NCBI GenBank assembly: GCA_023132505.1
Contig: JAGLYE010000143.1
Location: 1 to 5,196 of the forward strand
Reading direction: 5' to 3'
From: Bacteroidales bacterium
GTDB lineage: Bacteria > Bacteroidota > Bacteroidia > Bacteroidales > B18-G4
DNA: 5,196 nucleotides
Position numbers and translations under genes: made by a program. Every line of letters starts with the position of its first letter. Position 1 is the stretch's first letter. Positions 1-5,196 of the stretch are shown in pieces. Below the pieces are notes generated by a model, which saw only the letters and a program-made list of their open reading frames with translations, did not search any database and was not told the DNA's origin.

Positions 1-912
1 TGGGAGCATATAGAAGAAATTGAGAAGCTGGGTGGCATGGCAAGAGCCATCGAAACCGGCCTCCCTAAAATGCGTATCGAGGAGGCATCTGCACGTAAGC
101 AGGCACGCATCGACTCCCATAAGGATACCATAGTGGGTGTAAACAAGTATCGCCTCGAAAAGGAGGATCCCATGGATACCCTTGAGGTGGACAATGCGGT
201 AGTTCGCGATGCACAGATCAAGAGATTGCAGAAGCTGAGGGCCGAAAGAGATGAAGCTGCCGTACAGGCATCGCTGAAGGCCATCACCGAAGCATGCGAA
301 ACCGGCGAAGGCAACCTGCTGGAACTGGCAGTGGACGCAGCGCAGAAGCGTGCCAGCCTGGGCGAGATATCCTATGCATGTGAAAAAGTTTATGGCAGGT
401 ATAAGGCCGTTATCCGCTCCATATCCGGTGTGTATTCATCTGAATCACGTGGTGATGCGAGCTTCCAGAAGGCCTGTGAGCTGGCTGATACCTTTGCGGA
501 ATTGGAAGGTCGCCGGCCCCGTATCATGGTGGCCAAGATGGGCCAGGATGGGCACGACCGCGGCGAAAAGGTGGTAGCCACCGGCTTTGCCGACATCGGC
601 TTCGACGTGGATGTAGGCCCCCTGTTCCAGACACCCATTGAAACCGCCCGGCAGGCAGTGGAGAACGATGTCCATATCGTTGGGGTTTCCAGTCTTGCTG
701 CCGGACATAAAACATTGGTGCCAAAGCTGATCGATGAGCTGAAAAAGCTGGGCCGCGAAGATATCATGGTCATCGTGGGTGGCGTGATCCCTCCACAGGA
801 TTATGACTTCCTGTATAAAGCAGGCACCGTAGCCATCTTTGGTCCCGGAACGGTTATCTCCGATGCAGGGATAAAGCTGCTCGAGATATTGATCGCCAGC
901 CGTAAACCATAA
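1..912 (+). CDS. mutB: Methylmalonyl-CoA mutase large (catalytic) subunit, C-terminal part; 5' end outside window
   Basis: This is the last 303 residues of the adenosylcobalamin-dependent mutase that interconverts (R)-methylmalonyl-CoA and succinyl-CoA in the cytoplasm, used in propionate formation or breakdown. The reading frame is open from base 1, and the family is usually about 710-730 residues, so roughly 400 N-terminal residues lie upstream; the ATG at 37 is internal. The first ~45 residues (GGMARAIETGLPKMRIEEA and onward) are the end of the substrate-binding barrel, followed by a linker. The B12-binding domain runs from about base 520 to the end. It carries the DxHxxG motif as DGHDRG (547-564; the His codon 553-555 would be the lower cobalt ligand), the GVSSL segment (682-696) and the VIVGGVIPP segment near 769-795. 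From recall the sequence tracks the Propionibacterium large subunit closely. A small-subunit gene, if present, would lie upstream. The stop codon TAA (910-912) is followed at once by a 7-bp repeat array, with no terminator hairpin. G+C is high, about 57-68% in sampled 60-base rows. Confidence 0.97.
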   Translation, partial: WEHIEEIEKLGGMARAIETGLPKMRIEEASARKQARIDSHKDTIVGVNKYRLEKEDPMDTLEVDNAVVRDAQIKRLQKLRAERDEAAVQASLKAITEACETGEGNLLELAVDAAQKRASLGEISYACEKVYGRYKAVIRSISGVYSSESRGDASFQKACELADTFAELEGRRPRIMVAKMGQDGHDRGEKVVATGFADIGFDVDVGPLFQTPIETARQAVENDVHIVGVSSLAAGHKTLVPKLIDELKKLGREDIMVIVGGVIPPQDYDFLYKAGTVAIFGPGTVISDAGIKLLEILIASRKP

Positions 913-968
913 GATTGTCGATTGTCGATTGTCGATTTTCGATTGTCGATTTTCGATCTTCGATCTTC
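913..968. repeat. Array of eight tandem 7-bp repeats (GATTGTC type)
   Basis: Eight uninterrupted heptamers start at the base after the mutase stop codon: GATTGTC three times, GATTTTC, GATTGTC, GATTTTC, then GATCTTC twice. Every unit junction creates TCGA, and the last two units also contain GATC. Variation is confined to positions 4 and 5 of the unit. The array fills most of the 89-bp gap before the adenine deaminase gene. It has no strong self-complementarity, so it is not a convincing terminator. Confidence 0.95.
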
Positions 969-989
969 TCCGGCCTGCTATTAAATAAT

Positions 990-997
990 TATCTTTA
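990..997 (+). promoter_or_regulatory. Possible Bacteroidota -7 box (TATCTTTA) for adenine deaminase
   Basis: TATCTTTA matches seven of the eight positions of the Bacteroidota -7 consensus TAnnTTTG (two of them unconstrained). It lies four bases before the ATG at 1002. No TTTG is visible at the expected -33 position (about 965-969 reads CTTCT), so this is weak. The placement copies that of the box at 5180-5187. If real, the transcript would start at or very near the start codon. Confidence 0.3.
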
Positions 998-1001
998 CGA
1001 T

Positions 1002-2639
1002 ATGAAAACCAAGCCAAATTTTGCCATGTCAGGGCAGATCGTTGACATTGTCGGGAAAAGGATCTTCCAGGGTACAATATTTGTTAAGGCTGGAAAGATC
1101 GCCATGATCAAAGAAGGCGATAATGATGAAAAAAACTATATCCTTCCGGGCTTCATCGATGCACATATCCATATCGAGAGTTCCATGCTCATCCCGAGCG
1201 AGTTTGCCAGGCTGGCGGTAATACATGGCACCGTGGCTACGGTTTCCGACCCCCATGAGATAGCCAATGTGATGGGCATTGCAGGGGTGAAGTTCATGAT
1301 CAACAACGGCAGGAAAGTTCCTTTTAAGTTTTATTTTGGGGCATCATCCTGTGTCCCCGCCACTCCTTTTGAAACTGCCGGTGCAAGGCTGGGCCCGGAA
1401 GAGATCGATGAGCTTATGAGCTTGCCTGAGATCAGGTATCTTTCAGAGATGATGAACTTTCCGGGGGTGCTGCATAAGGATCCCGAGGTGATGGCCAAGC
1501 TGGCCGTTGCCGAAAAGCATAATAAGCCTGTCGACGGCCATGCACCGGGGCTAAAGGGCGATGATGCTGCTAAGTATATCAGTGCAGGCATCAGCACCGA
1601 CCATGAATGCTTTACTCTCGAAGAAGCACTCGACAAAGCTGTGAACGGCATGTATGTGCTGATTCGTGAAGGCAGTGCGGCCAGGAATTTTGACGACCTC
1701 ATCCTCATAATGGACAAATACCCCGAAAGGGTGATGTTCTGCAGCGACGACCGCCATCCCAACGATTTGGTCGAAACCCATATCAACGACCACGTGAAGC
1801 GTGCCGTAAAGGCCGGCTATGACCCGATGACAGTACTCAGGGCTTGCACTCTACACCCGGTAAGGCATTATGGACTTGATGTGGGTATGCTACAGGAGGG
1901 TGATCCGGCGGATTTCATAGTTGTCGACAGCTTGAAGAAATTCAATGTACTGGAAACCTTCATCGGGGGCCTGAAGGTGGCCGAAAACGGAAAAACACTT
2001 ATTAAATCTGTCAGGGAAAAGGTCATCAATAAGTTTCATGCCGAAACTATATCGCCTGACGATATTCAGGTACCTGCTACAGGCAAGCGATTGTCGGTGA
2101 TCCGTGCCCTCGACGGACAACTGGTGACTGAAAAGCTGAACAAAAGAATACATACCGATGATGGCATGGTGGCCTGTGATACGGATAAAGACATCCTGAA
2201 GCTGGTGGTATGCAACCGTTATGGAAAAGCGAAGCCGGCGGTTGCCTTTATCAACCATTTTGGCTTTAAACGCGGTGCCATCGCATCTACCGTGGCTCAC
2301 GACAGCCATAACCTGATCGCCGTCGGGACCAATGATGAAGATATATGCCGGGCTATCAACCTCCTGGTAGAACAAAAAGGAGGCATATCCCTGGTTGATG
2401 GTAAGGATGAGGAATTGCTTCCCCTGCCGGTGGCCGGATTAATGTCGAATAAAGATGGCTTTGCCGTGGCCGCTGCCTATGATGTCCTCGATAAAAAAGC
2501 AAAATCCCTGGGATCAACCCTCCGTGCACCCTATATGACGCTCTCTTTCATGGCCCTGCTTGTAATTCCCGATATCAAGCTCAGCGACAAAGGGCTTTTT
2601 GATGGCAGGAAGTTTGAGTTTATTCCCCTTATGAAATAG
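1002..2639 (+). CDS. ade: Adenine deaminase (adenine to hypoxanthine and ammonia)
   Basis: The 545-residue product is a metal-dependent amidohydrolase that deaminates adenine to hypoxanthine in cytoplasmic purine salvage; length is within the family's usual ~540-600. Visible motifs are GFIDAHIHIESS with metal ligands His55 and His57, DPHEIANV (83-90), DGHAPG with His180, TDHECF with His201, and CSDDRHP (247-253) holding the catalytic aspartate. GDPADFIVV is the return to the small beta domain, and the C-terminal extension typical of this subfamily carries AHDSHN. These set it apart from dihydroorotase or imidazolonepropionase. I chose ATG 1002 because residues from NFAMSGQIVDIV onward align with the family N-terminus. 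A TTG start at 915 would add 29 residues that are only translated 7-bp repeats. No Shine-Dalgarno is visible. The gene has no functional link to the upstream mutase that I can see. Its stop (TAG, 2637-2639) overlaps the first base of another 7-bp repeat array. Confidence 0.96.
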   Translation: MKTKPNFAMSGQIVDIVGKRIFQGTIFVKAGKIAMIKEGDNDEKNYILPGFIDAHIHIESSMLIPSEFARLAVIHGTVATVSDPHEIANVMGIAGVKFMINNGRKVPFKFYFGASSCVPATPFETAGARLGPEEIDELMSLPEIRYLSEMMNFPGVLHKDPEVMAKLAVAEKHNKPVDGHAPGLKGDDAAKYISAGISTDHECFTLEEALDKAVNGMYVLIREGSAARNFDDLILIMDKYPERVMFCSDDRHPNDLVETHINDHVKRAVKAGYDPMTVLRACTLHPVRHYGLDVGMLQEGDPADFIVVDSLKKFNVLETFIGGLKVAENGKTLIKSVREKVINKFHAETISPDDIQVPATGKRLSVIRALDGQLVTEKLNKRIHTDDGMVACDTDKDILKLVVCNRYGKAKPAVAFINHFGFKRGAIASTVAHDSHNLIAVGTNDEDICRAINLLVEQKGGISLVDGKDEELLPLPVAGLMSNKDGFAVAAAYDVLDKKAKSLGSTLRAPYMTLSFMALLVIPDIKLSDKGLFDGRKFEFIPLMK

Positions 2640-2694
2640 GGTTGAGTTTTGAGGGTTGAGTTTTGAGTTAGTTAATAGTGATTAGGGACTAGTT
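2639..2694. repeat. Degenerate 7-bp repeat array (GGGTTGA/GTTTTGA type)
   Basis: Reading in sevens from the last base of the adenine deaminase stop codon gives GGGTTGA, GTTTTGA, GGGTTGA, GTTTTGA, GTTAGTT, AATAGTG, ATTAGGG, ACTAGTT. The first 14-mer is repeated exactly (2639-2652, 2653-2666); later units decay but keep a TAGT/TTAG theme at 7-bp spacing. Like the array at 913-968, it spans eight units and begins at a stop codon, though the unit sequence differs. Confidence 0.8.
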
Positions 2695-2735
2695 TGTTTA
2701 CAGCATCCATGGCTCCAAGCATTACTAAGAAATTG

Positions 2736-2778
2736 CCACAGAGGCTCAGGGATCACAGAGTTTCACAGTTACAAAGTC
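2736..2778. repeat. CACAG-rich degenerate repeat patch
   Basis: CACAGAG occurs at 2737-2743 and 2754-2760, with CACAGTT at 2764-2770. TCACAGAGTT and TCACAGTTAC stand next to each other as a 10-bp near-repeat. The pattern resembles degenerate CACAGAG-type intergenic repeats that I recall from other bacterial genomes. No gene is visible here. The patch sits in the spacer between the two opposed heptamer arrays. Confidence 0.45.
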
Positions 2779-2809
2779 ACTACCCAGACCTATTACATAC
2801 TGCCTGCTT

Positions 2810-2844
2810 AACTATCAACTGTCAACTAACTCAACCCTCAACCC
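2810..2844. repeat. 7-bp repeat array in opposite orientation (AACTATC/TCAACCC type)
   Basis: Five heptamers read AACTATC, AACTGTC, AACTAAC, TCAACCC, TCAACCC. The reverse complement reads as GGGTTGA units followed by GTTAGTT, the same unit types as in 2639-2694. This array therefore forms the right arm of the inverted repeat and ends four bases before the terminator A-run. Confidence 0.8.
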
Positions 2845-2847
2845 TAT

Positions 2848-2892
2848 AAAAAACCCGAATCATTGCTTGCCCTCAGGCTAACAATGATCCGG
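2848..2892 (-). terminator. Intrinsic terminator of the ArsR-type regulator gene
   Basis: On the minus strand, arms 2892-2876 and 2871-2855 form a 17-bp stem around a four-base loop (2872-2875). It has 14 Watson-Crick pairs, two G-T wobbles and one A-A mismatch. One further G residue-rich base and a run of six T (plus-strand A-run 2848-2853) follow. The stem starts about 60 bp past the regulator's stop codon. On the plus strand the hairpin is followed by AAATTTGTTT, a poor T-tract, so it is mainly a minus-strand terminator. Confidence 0.85.
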
Positions 2893-2902
2893 AAATTTGT
2901 TT

Positions 2903-2932
2903 GATAATATATTCCCTATAGGGGGTATTATC
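2903..2932. promoter_or_regulatory. Palindrome centred on CCCTATAGGG, candidate operator
   Basis: The centre CCCTATAGGG (2914-2923) is a perfect 10-bp palindrome. Outer arms GATAATA (2903-2909) and TATTATC (2926-2932) are also exact complements, but the inner arms differ by two bases in length. On the minus strand it reads ATACCCCCTATAGGG, which by eye resembles operators of CsoR/CstR-type copper or persulfide repressors. It lies in the 3' untranslated region of the ArsR-type gene, before its terminator, and no promoter box is next to it. It could also be a minor hairpin without regulatory function. Confidence 0.35.
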
Positions 2933-2952
2933 GAAGGATCTTTAAATCGCGT

Positions 2953-3252
2953 TTACTCAGCGTTACAACGGTTGATACAATCAACAATCTCTTTCAGAGT
3001 TTTACTCTTCAGTGAGTAAAAGATCTTTTTTCCGTCCCTTTTTGATAGTAAAACACCTTTGTTTTTCAGGATGTTGAGGTGATGAGAGGCTGATGCCTGC
3101 TCAATGTTCAGTTTCCTGTAAATCTCGGTTACACTCATCTTGGGTTTGTCGTTCAGCAATTCAATAATCGCAATTCTCATAGGATGGGCAATAGCTCTCA
3201 GCTTACTTGCAGCCAACTCTAACTTGTTTACTTCCAACACAACTTTTTTCAT
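2953..3252 (-). CDS. ArsR-family winged-helix transcriptional regulator
   Basis: The 99-residue protein is almost entirely one ArsR/SmtB-type winged-helix domain, expected to bind DNA as a dimer and lose affinity on sensing a ligand. Residues 18-34 (LRAIAHPMRIAIIELL) form the usual first core helix. Residues 40-62 are the helix-turn-helix, with recognition helix QASASHHLNILKNKG, and 67-81 (VLLSKRDGKKIFYSL) are the beta wing. The classic metal-binding ELCVCDL segment is absent: the matching stretch is SVTEIYRKL, without cysteine. The only cysteines are Cys92 and Cys96 (DCINRC) in the last helix, a possible metal or thiol-redox site. Start ATG 3252 is supported by a good promoter 16 bases upstream and by an intact family N-terminus. 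Sampled G+C is about 40%, well below the flanking genes. No cognate transporter or enzyme gene is in the window, so the signal and targets are unknown. Family assignment is firm; function is not. Confidence 0.93.
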   Translation of the reverse strand: MKKVVLEVNKLELAASKLRAIAHPMRIAIIELLNDKPKMSVTEIYRKLNIEQASASHHLNILKNKGVLLSKRDGKKIFYSLKSKTLKEIVDCINRCNAE

Positions 3253-3268
3253 TTTAAATAATTTTTGG

Positions 3269-3300
3269 CAAATCTAATACAAATTAACATCTCAGACAAA
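3269..3300 (-). promoter_or_regulatory. Bacteroidota-type promoter of the ArsR-type regulator gene
   Basis: On the minus strand TTTG (3300-3297) is followed after exactly 20 bases by TAGATTTG (3276-3269), an exact fit to the Bacteroidota consensus TTTG-N19-21-TAnnTTTG. Transcription would start near 3262-3265, giving a leader of about ten bases, A/T-rich and without Shine-Dalgarno. A near-palindrome AATATGTATATT (3303-3314) just upstream of the -33 box is a weak candidate operator for autoregulation. Confidence 0.75.
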
Positions 3301-3327
3301 TAAATATGTATATTCTTTCAACTAACA

Positions 3328-5175
3328 TTACTTGAATTCCACTGTCCAGTCTTCTTCAAAGCTCCATCCTGCCCTTACTTCGATCACATCATGGTAATAT
3401 ACTACCGGCTCGGGTTGGCGTTTTTCGAGGAAGTCCCCGGTGTCCCATTTCCCATTATGGTTAAGGTCGGCAAAGGCCTTTATAATATATTTAGCCGGTT
3501 TGAGAAGGTCCCAGTTGATGGTCGATTCCCGTCCCAGTATCTCTTCCCTGACCATTTCTTCCTTTTCGGTCATGAGTTGGATCACCAGTTGTTCATAGGG
3601 CGAGGCATTGACGACATTCAGTGTGTATAGTCCATAGTCCTCATAACTATTTGTGTTGAAGCGGAATTCGGTGCTGTCGTTATTTCTGCCCAACACATCT
3701 GTCAGTACCGAATCGGGGAAGAAAAGGATATAAGTGGTGTTTTCTTTTAGTTCATGGTCGAGCCTGATCATTCGATCGGCCTGTTCGTAAACCTCCAGCA
3801 CCGGCTGCAGACTGTCAACGCCTTCCACCAGGATGAAACGCGAAAAGTCATATTCCAGGAAAGGATATCCGGTTTTTAGCACGAAATTCTCGAAATAGGG
3901 GAATGGAGATTTGGTGTTGCTGATCACATTTAGTACCTGGCTCTTTTTCCGCTCCTTTTTTCTCTGGGGGATATCTTTCTCCATCAGCGAGAAGGAGATA
4001 GTATCGAAAACAGTAGTATCCTGGCTGATCTTCAGGCTTATGGTGTCCAGACTTTCGCTCATAATGTAGTATCTCAGGGTGTCGAGGCCCTTGTTCCACT
4101 CTTCCAGCATCCAGTTGTCGGGTACGGGGGTTAGGGGAGTGATCAGCACATCATTGGCCGGGTAGCTAAAGATGAAACGCAGCACCCGTTTCCTGGGTTT
4201 ATCTGCACCCAGCAAGCGCTGAATGGTGTCAGGAGTTTCCTTGAATATGAACAAGGTATAGAAGCCTTCCTCTACTGAATCGGATGGGATGCTGTCGGCA
4301 ATCAGAAGATCGCTCACCATCAGGTTGGTATCGTAAAGGAGCTCTTCCACAATCTCTTCGCCGATCTCATCCAGCAACTCGGCCTGTCCTTGTATTTCCA
4401 TATCCACCAGGGTATCTTCCGGCAGCATGGCAAGCGAATCCATCTGCAAGCTGTCGGGCACTTCCCGGACCATATAGATGGGCGCTATCAGGCTGTCGAG
4501 GAAGGCGATATCTTCATTGGCCTGGTCATAGGTGGCGCTAAGGTTGTCGTCGGCCAGGGCAAACATCATGTAATCTCCGCCACGAAGATTGTTGATCACA
4601 TAAAACCCGGCCGGGTTGGTACGGGTAAGGTAAGCGGGCTTCACCAGATAGGGCAGGCTGTCGAAGGGGATGGTGTCGTTGTCATCTTCGTACAGCATCA
4701 CGAGCACATCCTCGCGCGGCTTCAGGTCAAAAGCGTTGATCACCTCTCCGATCACAGAGAGGGAGTCGATCTTGTCGCCGGTAGAAAACACATAGTTGTA
4801 ATTTTCTATGGGATTTCCTTCGGTAAGGTCTTTTATCGACTTCCCAAAGAAAATGGAATAGGTGGTGCTGTCGTATAGCTCTTCGTCGATGGTGATGATC
4901 ACCAACTTTCCCCTGGTCTTGATATCCGGTGTATTTTGCAGGGGCGGGGAGATAAATACCTCTTTGGTCACATCCGATACCGTCACAAACTCATTAAACT
5001 TGAGCACGATCTTGCTTGCTTCGAAATGCGTAGTGTAATTAGGAGGATCCGATTCCAGCACCTGCGGGGCATAGATGTCACGCGGTCCGCCACCCGGCGC
5101 TTTCATGTTAGCGCAATAAGCACATAACATGAGCAAAGCCCCTGCCAGCGTTATCCATATTACACGTTTTAGCAT
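3328..5175 (-). CDS. Ig-like (SbsA/Big_5-type) domain lipoprotein, probable envelope protein
   Basis: The 615-residue product starts with a signal peptide (MLKR, then a hydrophobic stretch to residue 20) and a candidate lipid-anchor Cys21, followed by the family's NMKAPGGGPRD segment. The lipobox CAYC is atypical. Residues 36-133 form an SbsA/Big_5-type Ig-like domain (PPNYTTHF, IVLKFNEFV, TTYSIFFG, YVFSTG). Residues 137-212 look like a carboxypeptidase-regulatory-like beta domain. Residues 235-305 are an acidic Asp/Ser/Leu-rich linker, and 401-411 a Lys/Arg-rich patch. A second Ig-like unit spans about 420-508, and a C-terminal beta domain (516-607) contains an EF-hand-like loop, DLNHNGKWDTGD at 570-581. 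I know this architecture as an uncharacterised Bacteroidota lipoprotein family; the precise role is unknown and no enzyme motif is visible. The start at 5175 is required for the signal peptide. The ArsR-type gene follows on the same strand after 75 bp, with its own promoter and no terminator between. Confidence 0.88.
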   Translation of the reverse strand: MLKRVIWITLAGALLMLCAYCANMKAPGGGPRDIYAPQVLESDPPNYTTHFEASKIVLKFNEFVTVSDVTKEVFISPPLQNTPDIKTRGKLVIITIDEELYDSTTYSIFFGKSIKDLTEGNPIENYNYVFSTGDKIDSLSVIGEVINAFDLKPREDVLVMLYEDDNDTIPFDSLPYLVKPAYLTRTNPAGFYVINNLRGGDYMMFALADDNLSATYDQANEDIAFLDSLIAPIYMVREVPDSLQMDSLAMLPEDTLVDMEIQGQAELLDEIGEEIVEELLYDTNLMVSDLLIADSIPSDSVEEGFYTLFIFKETPDTIQRLLGADKPRKRVLRFIFSYPANDVLITPLTPVPDNWMLEEWNKGLDTLRYYIMSESLDTISLKISQDTTVFDTISFSLMEKDIPQRKKERKKSQVLNVISNTKSPFPYFENFVLKTGYPFLEYDFSRFILVEGVDSLQPVLEVYEQADRMIRLDHELKENTTYILFFPDSVLTDVLGRNNDSTEFRFNTNSYEDYGLYTLNVVNASPYEQLVIQLMTEKEEMVREEILGRESTINWDLLKPAKYIIKAFADLNHNGKWDTGDFLEKRQPEPVVYYHDVIEVRAGWSFEEDWTVEFK

Positions 5176-5179
5176 ATTA

Positions 5180-5187
5180 CAAAGATA
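5180..5187 (-). promoter_or_regulatory. Bacteroidota -7 box (TATCTTTG) of the lipoprotein gene
   Basis: On the minus strand TATCTTTG exactly fits TAnnTTTG and stands four bases before the ATG. The matching -33 TTTG would fall near 5207-5211, outside the window, so the promoter is only half visible. With this spacing the transcript would start at or next to the start codon, implying a leaderless or near-leaderless mRNA unless another promoter is used. Confidence 0.5.
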
Positions 5188-5196
5188 GAAATTAAT

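Larger units (their letters stand above)
2636..2847. repeat. 212-bp block bounded by inverted repeats in the convergent intergenic region
   Basis: The 11-mer ATAGGGTTGAG (2636-2646) has its exact reverse complement at 2837-2847. A second inner pair, 2653-2679 against 2811-2837, is complementary at 20 of 27 positions without gaps. The spacer of about 130 bp holds no credible gene. The left end overlaps the adenine deaminase stop codon. A transcript of the block could fold into a long imperfect hairpin. It may be a small non-autonomous element or simply two related repeat arrays in opposite orientation; no target-site duplication is evident. Confidence 0.6.

Noticed and set aside
37..912. The ATG at 37 as the start of a separate stand-alone B12-binding protein or small subunit
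   Set aside because: The frame is open to base 1, and the residues before and after 37 are continuous large-subunit sequence leading into the end of the catalytic barrel.
913..968. The 7-bp repeats as a CRISPR array
   Set aside because: Units are contiguous 7-mers with no spacers and no cas genes nearby.
915..1001. N-terminal extension of adenine deaminase from a TTG at 915 (29 extra residues)
   Set aside because: The extension is translated 7-bp repeat DNA, has no resemblance to the family, and the ATG at 1002 gives a normal family N-terminus.
390..1077. Minus-strand open frames opposite the mutase and the start of adenine deaminase
   Set aside because: They are antisense shadows of strongly conserved coding sequence and show no recognisable protein features.
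2709..2849. Small plus-strand open frame of 46 codons (begins MAPSITKKLPQRL)
   Set aside because: It runs through the CACAG patch and the inverted heptamer array, has no promoter or ribosome-binding signal, and its end is just repeat sequence.
2876..2902. The hairpin at 2855-2892 as a terminator for adenine deaminase on the plus strand
   Set aside because: Only the minus-strand side has a clean T-run after the stem; the plus-strand side continues AAATTTGTTTGATAA, which is a weak tract, and the hairpin is over 200 bp past the stop codon.
4284..4878. Plus-strand open frames opposite the lipoprotein gene
   Set aside because: The minus-strand frame has a signal peptide, domain structure and family match across its full length; the plus-strand frames show none.

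Overview
The window looks like chromosomal DNA of a member of the Bacteroidota. Three things point there. The promoter upstream of the small regulator gene matches the Bacteroidota housekeeping consensus (TTTG, about 20 nt, TAnnTTTG). Shine-Dalgarno sequences are absent. The large lipoprotein at the right end belongs to an Ig-like lipoprotein family I know mainly from Bacteroidota. Order or genus cannot be fixed from the sequence alone.

Layout, left to right. (1) Positions 1-912 (+) hold the C-terminal part of the methylmalonyl-CoA mutase large subunit, including the complete B12-binding domain. (2) Positions 913-968 are eight back-to-back 7-bp repeats that start at the base after its stop codon. 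(3) Positions 1002-2639 (+) encode a complete adenine deaminase. (4) Positions 2640-2952 carry no gene. They are a mosaic of a second 7-bp repeat array, a CACAG-rich patch, an inverted third array, a strong minus-strand terminator and a CCCTATAGGG-centred palindrome. (5) Positions 2953-3252 (-) encode a 99-residue ArsR-type winged-helix regulator with a clear promoter. (6) Positions 3328-5175 (-) encode a 615-residue Ig-like-domain lipoprotein.

The genes do not form an obvious pathway. The mutase interconverts methylmalonyl-CoA and succinyl-CoA, the deaminase is a purine salvage enzyme, and the lipoprotein is probably an envelope protein. The plus-strand pair converges on the minus-strand pair, and the repeat-rich 2640-2952 stretch separates them. 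The regulator has its own promoter and terminator and no transporter or enzyme partner inside the window, so its target is unknown.

I see no clear new defence, mobile or biosynthetic system. The parts most worth a second look are the 7-bp repeat arrays placed directly after two stop codons, the inverted-repeat-bounded 212-bp block, the palindrome downstream of the regulator, and the -7-like boxes lying only four bases from two start codons.
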